Positions 28,788 through 37,347 of a DNA stretch of 64,000 nt are shown piece by piece. How positions within the stretch are numbered: the first letter of the stretch is position 1; the number at the start of each line of letters is the position of its first letter. A model generated the notes under the pieces. It was not told the origin of the DNA, did not search any database, and was given only the letters and a program-made list of their open reading frames with translations. Both the position numbers and the translations under genes were made by a program. The DNA comes from Bordetella genomosp. 9 (GTDB lineage Bacteria > Pseudomonadota > Gammaproteobacteria > Burkholderiales > Burkholderiaceae_B): contig NZ_NEVJ01000003.1 of the NCBI RefSeq assembly GCF_002261425.1, forward strand, positions 1,302,001 through 1,366,000, in the 5' to 3' direction.

Positions 28788-29926
28788 ACGTGAATGTCGT
28801 GTCGGGTCAATTGAGCGCCCTTGCGAGGACCGGGAAACACCACGGTCAGGCGCGTGCCCGGAAATTCGGGGCGGCTGGAAAGCTTCCACCACGCGCCGTG
28901 CGCGTGTGCGATTTCGCGGACGATGGCCAGGCCCAGGCCGGAACCGCCCGCGGTCGCGGCGGGCGATCGGTAAAACGCTTCGAATACCCGGTCCTGGTCC
29001 TCGACCGGGATGCCCGGCCCGTCGTCCATGACGGTCAGGCTGGGCGGGTTGTTGCCCACCGTCAGCGTGATCCGGCCGCCGGGCGGGCCGTAGCGCAGGG
29101 CATTGTCGATGAGATTGCCCAGCAGTTCATCCAGCAGCAGCGGATCGGCGTCGACCCAGACCGGTGCCTCCGGCGCGTTCAGGTCCAGTTCAAATTGGGC
29201 GGCGCGCACCCGCGGTATCCATTCCGCCCCGCTGGCGCGCACCCATTCGCATAGATCGATGCGCACGAAGCTGTCCTGCGGACGGGCATTGGGATCGGCG
29301 CGGGCCAGTACCAGCAACTGCTGTCCCAGGCGGATCATCCGGTCGCTGACGGCCTTGATACGTTCGGCGCGGGCGCGCACGTCGTCCGGCAAGGGCCGGG
29401 CGAGCATCAATTCCGATTCCAGCCGCAGCCCGCTCAAGGGCGTGCGCAGCTGATGCGCGGCGTGGCCGATGAAGCGGCGCTGCGCCGCCAGGGACGAGTC
29501 CAGGCGCGCGAGCAGATCGTTGGTGTGCAGTACCAGGGGCTCCATCTCGGCGGGGACGCCGGCGACTTCCAGCGGCTGCATATCGTCGATCGAGCGTTGC
29601 CGGATCTCTTCCGACAGCAGGTTGACGGACCGCAGGCCGGAACGCACGCCATGGACGACCACCCAGGCGAACAGCGACATCAGGATGATCTGGCCGACCA
29701 CCATCAGCAGGAAGAAATCTTCCAGCTCCCAGAGGGTCATGTCGATCTTGTGCGTCATGACCCATGTCAGGGCCAGGTCCAGCAGGACGAGCAGCAGGAT
29801 GGCGGGCAGCAGCCGCACCACCAGGTAACGCGCGAGCGATCCCCGGGGAAGAAGCAGACCAGACTGGAACGAGCGCTGGACTTGCGGGCTGCTACGGGTG
29901 CGATCGGACGGGATATCCACGGTCAT
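28784..29926 (-). CDS. Sensor histidine kinase with minimal periplasmic loop
   Basis: 380 residues. Transmembrane helices at about 34-57 and 71-93 are separated by only about 13 residues. A HAMP-like linker leads to the dimerisation/phosphoacceptor box AAHQLRTPLSGL (His158). The ATPase domain has an N box (LLGNLIDNALRYG), DDGPGIP and GGSGLGLAIV. The absence of a periplasmic sensor domain suggests intramembrane or cytoplasmic sensing. It is downstream of the response regulator and overlaps kup by 4 nt. The nearest annotated relatives are TctE/QseC-type kinases, but the ligand is unknown. Confidence 0.92.
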   Translation of the reverse strand: MTVDIPSDRTRSSPQVQRSFQSGLLLPRGSLARYLVVRLLPAILLLVLLDLALTWVMTHKIDMTLWELEDFFLLMVVGQIILMSLFAWVVVHGVRSGLRSVNLLSEEIRQRSIDDMQPLEVAGVPAEMEPLVLHTNDLLARLDSSLAAQRRFIGHAAHQLRTPLSGLRLESELMLARPLPDDVRARAERIKAVSDRMIRLGQQLLVLARADPNARPQDSFVRIDLCEWVRASGAEWIPRVRAAQFELDLNAPEAPVWVDADPLLLDELLGNLIDNALRYGPPGGRITLTVGNNPPSLTVMDDGPGIPVEDQDRVFEAFYRSPAATAGGSGLGLAIVREIAHAHGAWWKLSSRPEFPGTRLTVVFPGPRKGAQLTRHDIHV

Positions 29927-29992
29927 GTTCGTAGGCGAACCCGGCCGGACGACCCTGTCCGGGTTTCTTGGTCACCGCGCGGAAGCCGGCTT

Positions 29993-30664
29993 TCAGGCCG
30001 CTTCCACATCCAGCAGGTAGCCGAAGCCGCGCACGGTTTGAATACTGGCACCCGTGCCTTCCAGGCGCTTGCGCAGGCGGTACACGTAGACTTCCACCGC
30101 GTTTTCGCTGAAATCGGCGTCCCAGGCGGACAAGGAATTGACGATCTGCCGCTTGGTGACGACGCGACCGACGCGCGCCATCAGCATTTCCAGGACGGAA
30201 AGTTCACGCACGGAAAGCGACAGGCGTTCGCCGTGGACGCGGACTTCGCGCCCAACGGTGTCGAAAACCAGGGGGCCGACTTCGACCAGCGGCTGCGCCT
30301 GCCCGCTGCGCCGCCGGAAAAAGGCGCGCACCCGGGCGGCAAGTTCGGGCAGTTCGAAGGGTTTGGTGACGTAGTCGTCCGCCCCCGCGTCCAGCCCGGC
30401 CACGCGGTCTTCAAGACCGTCGCGCGCCGTGAGTATGAGCACCGGCACCTGATTGCCGTCCACCCGCAGTTGGCGCAGGACGTCCAGGCCGCTCATGCCG
30501 GGAAGGTTGAGATCGAGCAGAAGCAGATCGTAAGGTTGGCCCGCCAGGGCGCCCAGAACCTTGTCGCCGTCGGTGAGCCAATCGACCGCATACCCCTGGT
30601 CGGCCAGAAACTCCTGCAGCGCATGGCCCAGGGTTGTGTCGTCTTCGATTACGAGTACTCGCAT
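29993..30664 (-). CDS. OmpR/PhoB-family response regulator
   Basis: 223 residues. The receiver domain has acidic residues EDD (7-9), phospho-acceptor Asp51 (LLLLDLNLPGMSG) and Lys in DDYVTKPF. The C-terminal winged helix has FSENAVEVYVYRLRKRLEG and TVRGFGYLL. It pairs with the kinase 66 nt downstream. No Shine-Dalgarno is visible; a TAGAAT -10 lies 6 nt before the ATG, so the message may be leaderless. Confidence 0.95.
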   Translation of the reverse strand: MRVLVIEDDTTLGHALQEFLADQGYAVDWLTDGDKVLGALAGQPYDLLLLDLNLPGMSGLDVLRQLRVDGNQVPVLILTARDGLEDRVAGLDAGADDYVTKPFELPELAARVRAFFRRRSGQAQPLVEVGPLVFDTVGREVRVHGERLSLSVRELSVLEMLMARVGRVVTKRQIVNSLSAWDADFSENAVEVYVYRLRKRLEGTGASIQTVRGFGYLLDVEAA

Positions 30665-30670
30665 GGCGCG

Positions 30671-30676
30671 ATTCTA
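30671..30676 (-). promoter_or_regulatory. -10 element implying a leaderless mRNA for the response regulator
   Basis: Read on the minus strand, TAGAAT ends 6 nt before the A of the start codon at 30664, the normal distance from -10 to the transcription start. The best upstream TTGACG is 20 nt away, too far for a good -35. Confidence 0.35.
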
Positions 30677-30736
30677 GCGCGATCCGACCCGCAACGCGTC
30701 AAGGTTCCGGGCCGCCGATACGAAAAATTTCGTCAA

Positions 30737-31207
30737 TCAACGGGCGGGCGCCGGCGCCGCGCCCTGGGCGGGCGTGCCAGCCGGCGTGGCCGGCGCGGGG
30801 TTGGTCACGAAGCCGATACGCCCCAGGCCGGAGCGGCGCGCCGCGCCCATGACCTTCGCCAGGGTTTCGTAACGGGTATTCAGGTCGGCCCGGATGCGGA
30901 GCTCGGGCTGGGGCTGCCCGCCGGCCGCCGCCGCGAAGCGACTGGCCAGTTCCGCCTCCAGGACGGGCTGATCGTCCCAGAACAGCTGCCCATTGGCATC
31001 GATCGCCAGATCGATGGTCTTGGGCTCTTCCTTGACCGGCTCCGCGCTGACCTGCGGCATATTGATCCGGATCGAATGGGCCAGCAATGGGGCGGTGATG
31101 ATGAAAATCACCAGCAGCACCAGCATGACGTCGATCAGCGGCACCATGTTGATTTCCGACATCGCGTGCCCGCCGGAACCCTTGTTGTCGAATCCGCCGA
31201 AGGCCAT
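30737..31207 (-). CDS. exbD: TonB-system energiser ExbD
   Basis: A 156-residue protein with a single N-terminal helix containing INMVPLIDVMLVLLVIF, including the proton-carrying Asp, and a periplasmic domain. The C-terminal tail is rich in Ala and Pro. Its start abuts the exbB stop without a gap. Last gene of the Fur-box tonB-exbB-exbD operon. A 14-nt palindrome (ACGAAA/TTTCGT, 30720-30733) follows the stop. Confidence 0.93.
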   Translation of the reverse strand: MAFGGFDNKGSGGHAMSEINMVPLIDVMLVLLVIFIITAPLLAHSIRINMPQVSAEPVKEEPKTIDLAIDANGQLFWDDQPVLEAELASRFAAAAGGQPQPELRIRADLNTRYETLAKVMGAARRSGLGRIGFVTNPAPATPAGTPAQGAAPAPAR

Positions 31208-32086
31208 TTACTCGCTCCCACGCACCGGATGCGCGCCGGTGCGGCGCATCGCCCGTACTTTGCCGTCCGACAGGGCCACCTGCTGACCCGTGGTCAGGAA
31301 TGCGAACAGATCGTGCGCGAAGGCGTCGAGCCGCGACAGGAAAACGCGATTCTTGCGCACGAAAGCGTTATAGGCCAGCACCGCCGGAATGGCCACCGCC
31401 AGGCCCAGGCCGGTCATGATCAGCGCCTCGCCCACCGGGCCGGCGATACGGTTGATGGTGACGCCATCGGCCATGCCGATGCCCACCAGGGCGTGGTAGA
31501 CGCCCCACACCGTGCCGAACAGGCCGACGAAAGGCGCGGTGGACCCGACCGAGGCCAGTACGGTCAGCCCGTTTTCGAGCTTGGCGGTTTCTTCGTCGAT
31601 CACCTTGCGCATCGTGCGCGTCACGAACTCGCCATTGGACCCCGCCTCGGAAAGCGTCACGGCGCCGTACTTGGCATGGTGCGCCTGCGCGTGCATGGCG
31701 TGGGACGCCAAGTGCGAGAACGGATCGCGCGCGCCATGCGTGGCGATTTCGTTTTCGACCTGCTCCAGCGAACTGGAGCTCCAGAACTTGTTGAGGAAAT
31801 CCTGCGAACGCTTGCGGATCATGGCGCTGTTGATCGCCTTGACGACGATCAGGTACCAGGTGATCAGGGACATCAGTAGCAGGATGACGAACAGCGTCTT
31901 GCCGACGACGTCGCTCTGCGCGACGAAATGCATGATGCCCATGTCGGGCGTCGGCAGCGGCGCGGCCGCCCCCTGCATGGCGGGCGCCTGCAGCGCCGTC
32001 CCGGCAGCCTGCCCCGCGCCGGGGGCAGCCGGCGCGGCGGGCGTGGCCTGCGCCAGCACCATGGCGATGTGGTGTGCGATGGACAT
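31208..32086 (-). CDS. exbB: TonB-system proton channel ExbB
   Basis: 292 residues, longer than the ExbB-like protein at 5.8 kb because of an N-terminal Ala/Pro-rich extension (about 15-48) that probably begins as an export signal. Three helices follow (about 62-82, 185-205 and 222-245), with GSTAPFVGLFGTVWGVYHAL as the family signature. The ribosome binding site AAGGAA lies in the end of tonB. It works with ExbD and TonB to energise outer-membrane iron-siderophore receptors. Confidence 0.94.
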   Translation of the reverse strand: MSIAHHIAMVLAQATPAAPAAPGAGQAAGTALQAPAMQGAAAPLPTPDMGIMHFVAQSDVVGKTLFVILLLMSLITWYLIVVKAINSAMIRKRSQDFLNKFWSSSSLEQVENEIATHGARDPFSHLASHAMHAQAHHAKYGAVTLSEAGSNGEFVTRTMRKVIDEETAKLENGLTVLASVGSTAPFVGLFGTVWGVYHALVGIGMADGVTINRIAGPVGEALIMTGLGLAVAIPAVLAYNAFVRKNRVFLSRLDAFAHDLFAFLTTGQQVALSDGKVRAMRRTGAHPVRGSE

Positions 32087-32087
32087 C

Positions 32088-32909
32088 TCAGTTCCTTATA
32101 TTGAAATCGAACGGAATACGTGCCTGGACCGTATAGGCGACGCCGTTGCGCGTATAGGGCTTGAATCGGACCCGGCGCACGGCATCCAGCGCGGCTTCGT
32201 CCAACCGGGGGAAACCGGAAGACGCCACGACCGTCGCTCTTTCGATCACGCCCTGGGGGTTGACGACCACCAGCACCGTCACCCGGCCTTCTTCCCGGCG
32301 CCGCTTCGACGCCATGGGATAGACCGCGGACGGCCCCGCGCCCAGATACTCGATGTTGGAGACGGTTTCGGGCTGATCGCGTGGCGGACCCTGGCGCGGC
32401 GCCTGGGTCGTCGTGGCGCCATCGGGCGCGCCGGTGGGTGGCGAAGGCGGTGCCGGCGGCGGCTCCACGGGCTTGGGCGGCGGCGTTTCCTTGACCGGCT
32501 GAGGCTTCGGCTTGGGCTGTGGCTTGGGCTTCGGTTTGGGCTTGGGCGCGGGCTCCACCGGCTTTTCGATGACGGGTTCGGGTTCCGGCTCGGGCTCGGC
32601 TTTTTCCGGCGGGGTCGGATCCGGTTCGGGCTGGGGCTGGACCTGCGGCTCCGGCGGCGTGGGCGGCTGAACCTCGGGTTTGGGCGGTTCGGGCGTCTCG
32701 GGCGCCTTCGCGACCTGCGGGACTGGCGCTTCCACCACGCTGACCATGATGGGCTGGCTTTCCGGGGGAAGCGGCACCACCTCCTCGGTGGAGAGCATGG
32801 CGCCCGCGACCACGGCATGCACGGCCACCACGACGATTCCCGCTCCCAGCCTGACGCCCAGGGAAGAATTCGACGATGTGGACCAACTGCTTCGTTTGTT
32901 GCTAGGCAT
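32088..32909 (-). CDS. tonB: Energy transducer TonB
   Basis: 273 residues: a short cytosolic N-terminus and a transmembrane anchor (about 20-40). A long periplasmic Pro-rich region (about 65-165) with alternating Glu-Pro then Lys-Pro runs spans the periplasm. The C-terminal TonB domain (about 190-273) has YPMASKRRREEGRVTVLVVV and the GFPRLDEAAL motif, which contacts TonB boxes of outer-membrane receptors. First gene of the operon; a Fur box lies about 85-105 nt upstream, predicting iron repression. Confidence 0.95.
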   Translation of the reverse strand: MPSNKRSSWSTSSNSSLGVRLGAGIVVVAVHAVVAGAMLSTEEVVPLPPESQPIMVSVVEAPVPQVAKAPETPEPPKPEVQPPTPPEPQVQPQPEPDPTPPEKAEPEPEPEPVIEKPVEPAPKPKPKPKPQPKPKPQPVKETPPPKPVEPPPAPPSPPTGAPDGATTTQAPRQGPPRDQPETVSNIEYLGAGPSAVYPMASKRRREEGRVTVLVVVNPQGVIERATVVASSGFPRLDEAALDAVRRVRFKPYTRNGVAYTVQARIPFDFNIRN

Positions 32910-32993
32910 GAACCAGCCCGATGCCCTGTCTTGAGTTGAACCTCGAGCCGCCGAGGGAACAGGCGGTTCGGAATGAGTCCGACATGCTATCTC

Positions 32994-33013
32994 AAATAGG
33001 AATTATTCGCAAA
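32994..33013 (-). promoter_or_regulatory. Fur box upstream of tonB
   Basis: The sequence AAATAGGAATTATTCGCAAA resembles the AATGAGAATTATTC form of Fur sites found before iron-uptake genes in this group and is strikingly AT-rich against its surroundings. It lies upstream of tonB-exbB-exbD. Confidence 0.65.
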
Positions 33014-33093
33014 ATCATTCGAGACTAGGAACACAGATGGTCGGGGAGGCCGCCCGCCCCCTTTCCGGCCAGGGCTAGGGAAACCACTTAGTT

Positions 33094-33133
33094 TGCATAC
33101 GAATGCATAGTCCTTAGCCTGCATACGTATGCA
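33094..33133 (+). promoter_or_regulatory. Two LacI-type operators before the catabolic operon
   Basis: TGCATACGTATGCA (33120-33133) is a perfect 14-bp palindrome with the central CG typical of LacI-family operators. TGCATACGAATGCA (33094-33107) is a copy with one change. Centres are 26 bp apart and the second ends 23 nt before the ATG of the first gene. The LacI-family gene at 35249 is the obvious candidate regulator. Confidence 0.75.
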
Positions 33134-33156
33134 AACTCCACGCTCAGGAACCCGAC

Positions 33157-34479
33157 ATGATTCGCTATCTCAAGCGCGGCCGTGACGCGCAGACCCGCGC
33201 CGATGACGACACCGCCGTCCGCAATACCGTGGAAGGCATCATTCGCGATATCGAAAGCCGCGGCGATACCGCCGTGCGTGAATACAGCAAGAAGTTCGAT
33301 AAATGGGAACCGCAGGAATTCCGCCTGTCGCGCGCCGCCATTGAAAAGGCCATGAAAAGCCTGTCGGCCCGCGAGCTGGAGGACATTCGTTTCGCGCAGG
33401 CGCAGATCCGCAATTTCGCGCAGATCCAGCGCGATTCCATGAAGGATGTGGAAGTGGAAACCCGCCCCGGCGTGTTCCTGGGCCATCGCCACATTCCCGT
33501 CAATGCCGTGGGCTGCTACATACCGGGCGGCAAGTATCCGATGCTGGCGTCGGCCCACATGAGCGTGCTGACCGCCAAGGTTGCCGGCGTCAAGCGGGTG
33601 ATCGCCACTGCCCCGCCCTTCCAGGGCGAACCGCATCCGGCCATCGTGACCGCCATGCACCTGGCCGGCGCGGACGAGATCCTGGTCCTGGGCGGCGTGC
33701 AGGCGGTCGTGGCGATGGCAGTGGGCACCGGCAGCATCGCGCCGGTCGACATGCTGGTGGGGCCGGGCAATATGTTCGTGGCCGAGGCCAAGCGGCAGTT
33801 GTACGGCCGCGTGGGCATCGACCTTTTCGCGGGGCCCACCGAAACGCTGGTCATCGCCGACGACTCGGTCGACGGTGAATTGTGCGCGGTCGACCTGCTG
33901 GGTCAGGCCGAGCACGGGCCCACGTCCCCCGCCGTGCTGCTGACCGATAGCGAGGCCTTGGCCAAGGCCACCCTGGCCGAAATCGACAAGCAGCTGCAGC
34001 GCCTGCCCACCGCCGACATCGCGTCCAAGTCATGGGCGGAGTTCGGCGAAGTCATCGTGTGCGACAGCCGCGAGGAAATGCTGCAGAAGGCCGACGAGCT
34101 GGCCTCCGAGCACGTACAGGTGATGACGCGCGACCCGGACTGGTTCCTGGACAACATGACCAACTACGGCGCCCTGTTCCTGGGCCCGCGCACCAACGTC
34201 GCCTTTGGCGACAAGGTCATCGGCACCAACCACACGCTGCCCACCAACAAGGCCGCGCGCTATACCGGCGGCCTGTGGGTCGGCAAGTTCCTGAAGACCT
34301 GCACCTTCCAGCGCGTGACGACGGATGCGGCCAGCGCCGAGATCGGCGAGTACTGTTCGCGCCTGTGCCATATGGAAAACTTCGCCGGCCACGGCGAACA
34401 GGCCAACATCCGCGTGCGCCGCTACGGCGACCGCGCCGAGGTGCCGTGGTACGAGCCCGTGGCGGAGTTGCAAAAGTGA
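33157..34479 (+). CDS. Histidinol dehydrogenase-family catabolic dehydrogenase (HpsN-like)
   Basis: A 440-residue zinc-dependent NAD dehydrogenase of the HisD fold. Equivalent metal and catalytic residues are present: Gln and His in [12 protein letters not shown], the Glu-His pair in ASEHVQVM, Asp in [16 protein letters not shown] and the distal Glu/His in [10 protein letters not shown]. The variant [21 protein letters not shown] and lack of other his genes indicate the catabolic subgroup, such as sulfopropanediol dehydrogenase HpsN, which oxidises an alcohol to a carboxylate in two steps. First gene of the LacI-controlled operon; AGGAA precedes the ATG. Confidence 0.85.
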   Translation: MIRYLKRGRDAQTRADDDTAVRNTVEGIIRDIESRGDTAVREYSKKFDKWEPQEFRLSRAAIEKAMKSLSARELEDIRFAQAQIRNFAQIQRDSMKDVEVETRPGVFLGHRHIPVNAVGCYIPGGKYPMLASAHMSVLTAKVAGVKRVIATAPPFQGEPHPAIVTAMHLAGADEILVLGGVQAVVAMAVGTGSIAPVDMLVGPGNMFVAEAKRQLYGRVGIDLFAGPTETLVIADDSVDGELCAVDLLGQAEHGPTSPAVLLTDSEALAKATLAEIDKQLQRLPTADIASKSWAEFGEVIVCDSREEMLQKADELASEHVQVMTRDPDWFLDNMTNYGALFLGPRTNVAFGDKVIGTNHTLPTNKAARYTGGLWVGKFLKTCTFQRVTTDAASAEIGEYCSRLCHMENFAGHGEQANIRVRRYGDRAEVPWYEPVAELQK

Positions 34480-34481
34480 CA

Positions 34482-35252
34482 ATGGCGATGCAGCTGCCCG
34501 CCTTCAGCGGCTTCCGGCTGGACGGCAAGCGCGCCCTGGTCACCGGCGGCGGCCGGGGCCTGGGCCTGGCATCCGGCGTGGCGCTTGCGCGGGCCGGCGC
34601 CCACGTCACGCTGGCGGCAAGGTCGGCGGCGGAACTGCAGGCGGCCCGTGATGCCATCCGCGCCGAAGGCGGCAGCGCCGACTTCATGGTGCTGGACGTG
34701 ACCGACCCGGCCGCCGTGAAGCGCGAGATCGACAGCCGGGCGGCCTTTCATGTGCTGGTCAACAACGCCGGCATGAACCGGCCCAGGCTGTTGACCGACA
34801 CGCCCGACGAAGACATCGACGCGGTGTTCACGCTGAACGTGAAGGCGGCGTTCTACGTGGCGCGCGAGGTGGCGCGCGGCCTGCAGGCGCAGGGCCTGCC
34901 GGGCTCCATCATCAACGTGTCTTCGCAGATGGGGTTGGTGGGCAGCCCGCGCCGCACGCTGTACTGCGCCAGCAAGCACGCGCTGGAAGGCATGAGCAAG
35001 GCCCTGGCCTGGGAGCTGGGGGCCGCGGGCATCCGCGTCAATACCTTGTGCCCCACCTTCATCGACACGGCGTTGACGGCTCCCATGTTCGCGGATCCGG
35101 CGTTCCGCAATTTCGTGATCGACAGGATCGCCCTGGGCCGGCTGGGCCGTGTCGAGGAAGTCATGGGGCCGATCGTATTCCTGGCCAGCGACGCGTCCAG
35201 CCTGATGACCGGCAGCGCACTGGTGCTGGACGGCGGGTGGACGGCGGCATGA
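34482..35252 (+). CDS. Short-chain dehydrogenase/reductase (gluconate 5-dehydrogenase-like)
   Basis: A 256-residue classical SDR: GGGRGLG cofactor motif (about 22-28), NNAG, catalytic Ser in NVSSQMGLVG, YCASKHALEG active site and C-terminal LDGGW. It resembles gluconate/sorbosone-type polyol dehydrogenases. The start may also be the GTG at 34476, which overlaps the previous stop and is better spaced from GGAG. With the HisD-like enzyme it could oxidise a hydroxyl group of the imported substrate. The 3' end overlaps the LacI gene by ATGA. Confidence 0.87.
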   Translation: MAMQLPAFSGFRLDGKRALVTGGGRGLGLASGVALARAGAHVTLAARSAAELQAARDAIRAEGGSADFMVLDVTDPAAVKREIDSRAAFHVLVNNAGMNRPRLLTDTPDEDIDAVFTLNVKAAFYVAREVARGLQAQGLPGSIINVSSQMGLVGSPRRTLYCASKHALEGMSKALAWELGAAGIRVNTLCPTFIDTALTAPMFADPAFRNFVIDRIALGRLGRVEEVMGPIVFLASDASSLMTGSALVLDGGWTAA

Positions 35253-36340
35253 AGGCCAAGGTGAACGCCCACGACGTTGCGCGCCTGGCGCAGGTGTCGC
35301 AGTCCGCCGTCAGCCGCGCCTTCACGGAAGGCGCGAGCGTGGCGCCCGACACGCGCGAACGCATCCATGCCGCGGCCCGCAAGCTGGGCTATCGTCCCAA
35401 CGCCATCGCGCGCAGCCTGATCACGCGGCGCAGCCGCATTATCGGGCTGGTCATGAGCTACCTGGAAAACCAGTTCTATCCGCTGGTGATCGAACGCCTG
35501 TGCCAGGCGCTGAAGCAGGACGGCTACCACGTGCTGCTGTTCATCAGCGAGACGGAAGACGCCGACAACGTGCTGAGCGAGATCCTGCAGTACCAGGTGG
35601 ACGGCATCGTCATGGCGTCGACCTCGCTGTCGTCCGAACTGGCCAACGACTGCAACACGGCCGGCATACCCGTGGTGCTGTTCAACCGCGTGGCCAAGAT
35701 GGATCCGCTGGGCGAGTATTCGACCAGTTCGGTCACCTCGCAGAACCATGAAGGCGGCAGGCTGGTGGGCGAACTGCTGGCACGCACGGGGCATCGCCGC
35801 ATCGCCTGCCTGGCCGGATCGCCAAATGCATCCACCAGCAGGGACCGCGAGGCGGGACTGTGCGAAGGCCTGGCCGCCGCGGGCTTGCAACTGTACGCGC
35901 GGGCGGTAGGCAACTACGACTTCGCGCAGGCGCGGCAGGCGGTGCTCGACCTGTTCAGCGACCCTGCCAGGCGCCCGGATGCGCTGTTTGCGGCCAACGA
36001 CCACATGGCCATCGCGGCGCTCGAAACCCTGCGCAGCGAGCTGGGCCTGCAGGTGCCTCGCGACGTATCGGTGGTGGGTTTCGACAATGTGACCCAGGCC
36101 GGCTGGCCTTCGTTCAACCTGACCACCGTGCAGCAGAACGTCGACGAGATGGTCGAGGCGACGCGCACCATCCTGTTCGACCAGATCGGCGGCCACGTGT
36201 GGGCGCGCCGGGTCGCCGTGCCGTGCGTGCTCGTCGAGCGCGGCACGGTGCGGGTGCGCGAAGCAGGCGGCGAAAACACGGACCAGGATGGTCCCGCCGC
36301 GGCCCGGTCCGCCAGTAAGAATCGCAGGAAGACACTATGA
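35249..36340 (+). CDS. LacI-family transcriptional regulator
   Basis: 363 residues. The N-terminal helix-turn-helix VNAHDVARLAQVSQSAVSRAF (hinge at about 50-60, PNAIARSL) is followed by a periplasmic-binding-protein-like effector domain (about 65-330) with DGIVMASTSLSS and VSVVGFDNV. The C-terminal 25 residues are polar and probably disordered. It is embedded in the operon, overlapping both neighbours by 4 nt, so it is co-expressed with the enzymes it likely controls through the 33094-33133 operators. Confidence 0.93.
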   Translation: MKAKVNAHDVARLAQVSQSAVSRAFTEGASVAPDTRERIHAAARKLGYRPNAIARSLITRRSRIIGLVMSYLENQFYPLVIERLCQALKQDGYHVLLFISETEDADNVLSEILQYQVDGIVMASTSLSSELANDCNTAGIPVVLFNRVAKMDPLGEYSTSSVTSQNHEGGRLVGELLARTGHRRIACLAGSPNASTSRDREAGLCEGLAAAGLQLYARAVGNYDFAQARQAVLDLFSDPARRPDALFAANDHMAIAALETLRSELGLQVPRDVSVVGFDNVTQAGWPSFNLTTVQQNVDEMVEATRTILFDQIGGHVWARRVAVPCVLVERGTVRVREAGGENTDQDGPAAARSASKNRRKTL

Positions 36341-37299
36341 ACCAGGATGTGCATACGCTATGCCATGGCCGCCCCGTGGCGGTCGTCGGCGCCGGCCTGG
36401 TCGGCGCTGGCTGGGCAATCGTCTTCGCCCGCGCGGGCTTGCGCGTGAAGATGTTCGACACCGACCCGCGGGTTCTGGGCAACGCTACCCCGCTGATCGA
36501 ATCGCAACTGGGCGCGCTGCGCCGCCACGGGCTGATCGACGAAGAGCCCGCCGCCGTGCTGGCGCGCATCGCCCCGGCGGCCACGCTGGCCGAAGCGGTT
36601 GAAGGCGCGAGCTACGTGCAGGAATCCGTGCTCGAACGCGTGGACGTGAAACGTGAATTGATGATCGCGCTGGATGCGCTGCTGGCGCCCGACGCGGTGG
36701 TGGGCAGCTCCACGTCCGGCATACCCGGCTCGGCATTCGCCCTGGACCTGTCGATCTCGCCACGCGTGCTGATCGTGCATCCGGTGAACCCGCCCTACCT
36801 GGTGCCGGTGGTCGAACTGGTGCCGTCGCCCCAGACGGCGCAAGCCTCCGTCCGGTCCACCGACGCCCTCATGCAGGCCGTGGGCCAGACAGTGGTGCAC
36901 GTGCGCAAGGAGGTGGAAGGCTTCGTGCTGAACCGCCTGCAGGCCGTGCTGCTGCGCGAAGCCTGGGCGCTGGTGCAGGAAGGCGTGGTCAGTTGCGAAG
37001 ACGTGGACAAGACCGTGCGTGACGGCCTGGGCTGGCGCTGGTCGTTCATGGGGCCGTTCGAAACCATAGATCTGAATGCGCCCGGCGGCGTGGCCGATTA
37101 CGCCGTCCGCCTGGGCCCGCTGTACCAGCGCATTGCCGACTCCCGCAGCCATGCGGAGATGTGGGATGCCGGCCTGATCAGCCAGGTGGAAGGACAACGG
37201 CGCCAGCACCTGTCGCATGACGAACTGGAATCGCGGCGCGCGTGGCGCGATGAACGACTGATGGAATTCGCCGCTGCCCGCCGCAGGGGCGAATCCTAG
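36337..37299 (+). CDS. 3-hydroxyacyl-CoA dehydrogenase-family protein (L-gulonate 3-dehydrogenase-like)
   Basis: 320 residues. The Rossmann motif VAVVGAGLVGAGWAIVFARAG (about 14-34) is followed by Ser in SSTSGIPGS, His in VHPVNPPYLVPVVELVP and Asn in FVLNRLQ, the family catalytic set. The HPVNPPY variant is typical of lambda-crystallin/L-gulonate or carnitine-type dehydrogenases acting on free 3-hydroxy acids, not CoA esters. Its start overlaps the lacI stop. Substrate is inferred only as a 3-hydroxy acid. Confidence 0.83.
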   Translation: MNQDVHTLCHGRPVAVVGAGLVGAGWAIVFARAGLRVKMFDTDPRVLGNATPLIESQLGALRRHGLIDEEPAAVLARIAPAATLAEAVEGASYVQESVLERVDVKRELMIALDALLAPDAVVGSSTSGIPGSAFALDLSISPRVLIVHPVNPPYLVPVVELVPSPQTAQASVRSTDALMQAVGQTVVHVRKEVEGFVLNRLQAVLLREAWALVQEGVVSCEDVDKTVRDGLGWRWSFMGPFETIDLNAPGGVADYAVRLGPLYQRIADSRSHAEMWDAGLISQVEGQRRQHLSHDELESRRAWRDERLMEFAAARRRGES

Positions 37300-37347
37300 A
37301 TTCCATAGCGCCCCAAGCCCCATACAAACATAACAACGGAGACATCG

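Noticed and set aside
33157-34479. Histidine biosynthesis hisD
   Set aside because: Fold residues match HisD, but no his genes are adjacent, the variant motifs are those of the catabolic group, and the operon is LacI-controlled with acid-binding proteins.
36349-36366. A third LacI operator (GCATACGCTATGC) inside the 3-hydroxy-acid dehydrogenase gene
   Set aside because: The half-sites are displaced by an extra base and lie in coding sequence, so chance is a sufficient explanation.
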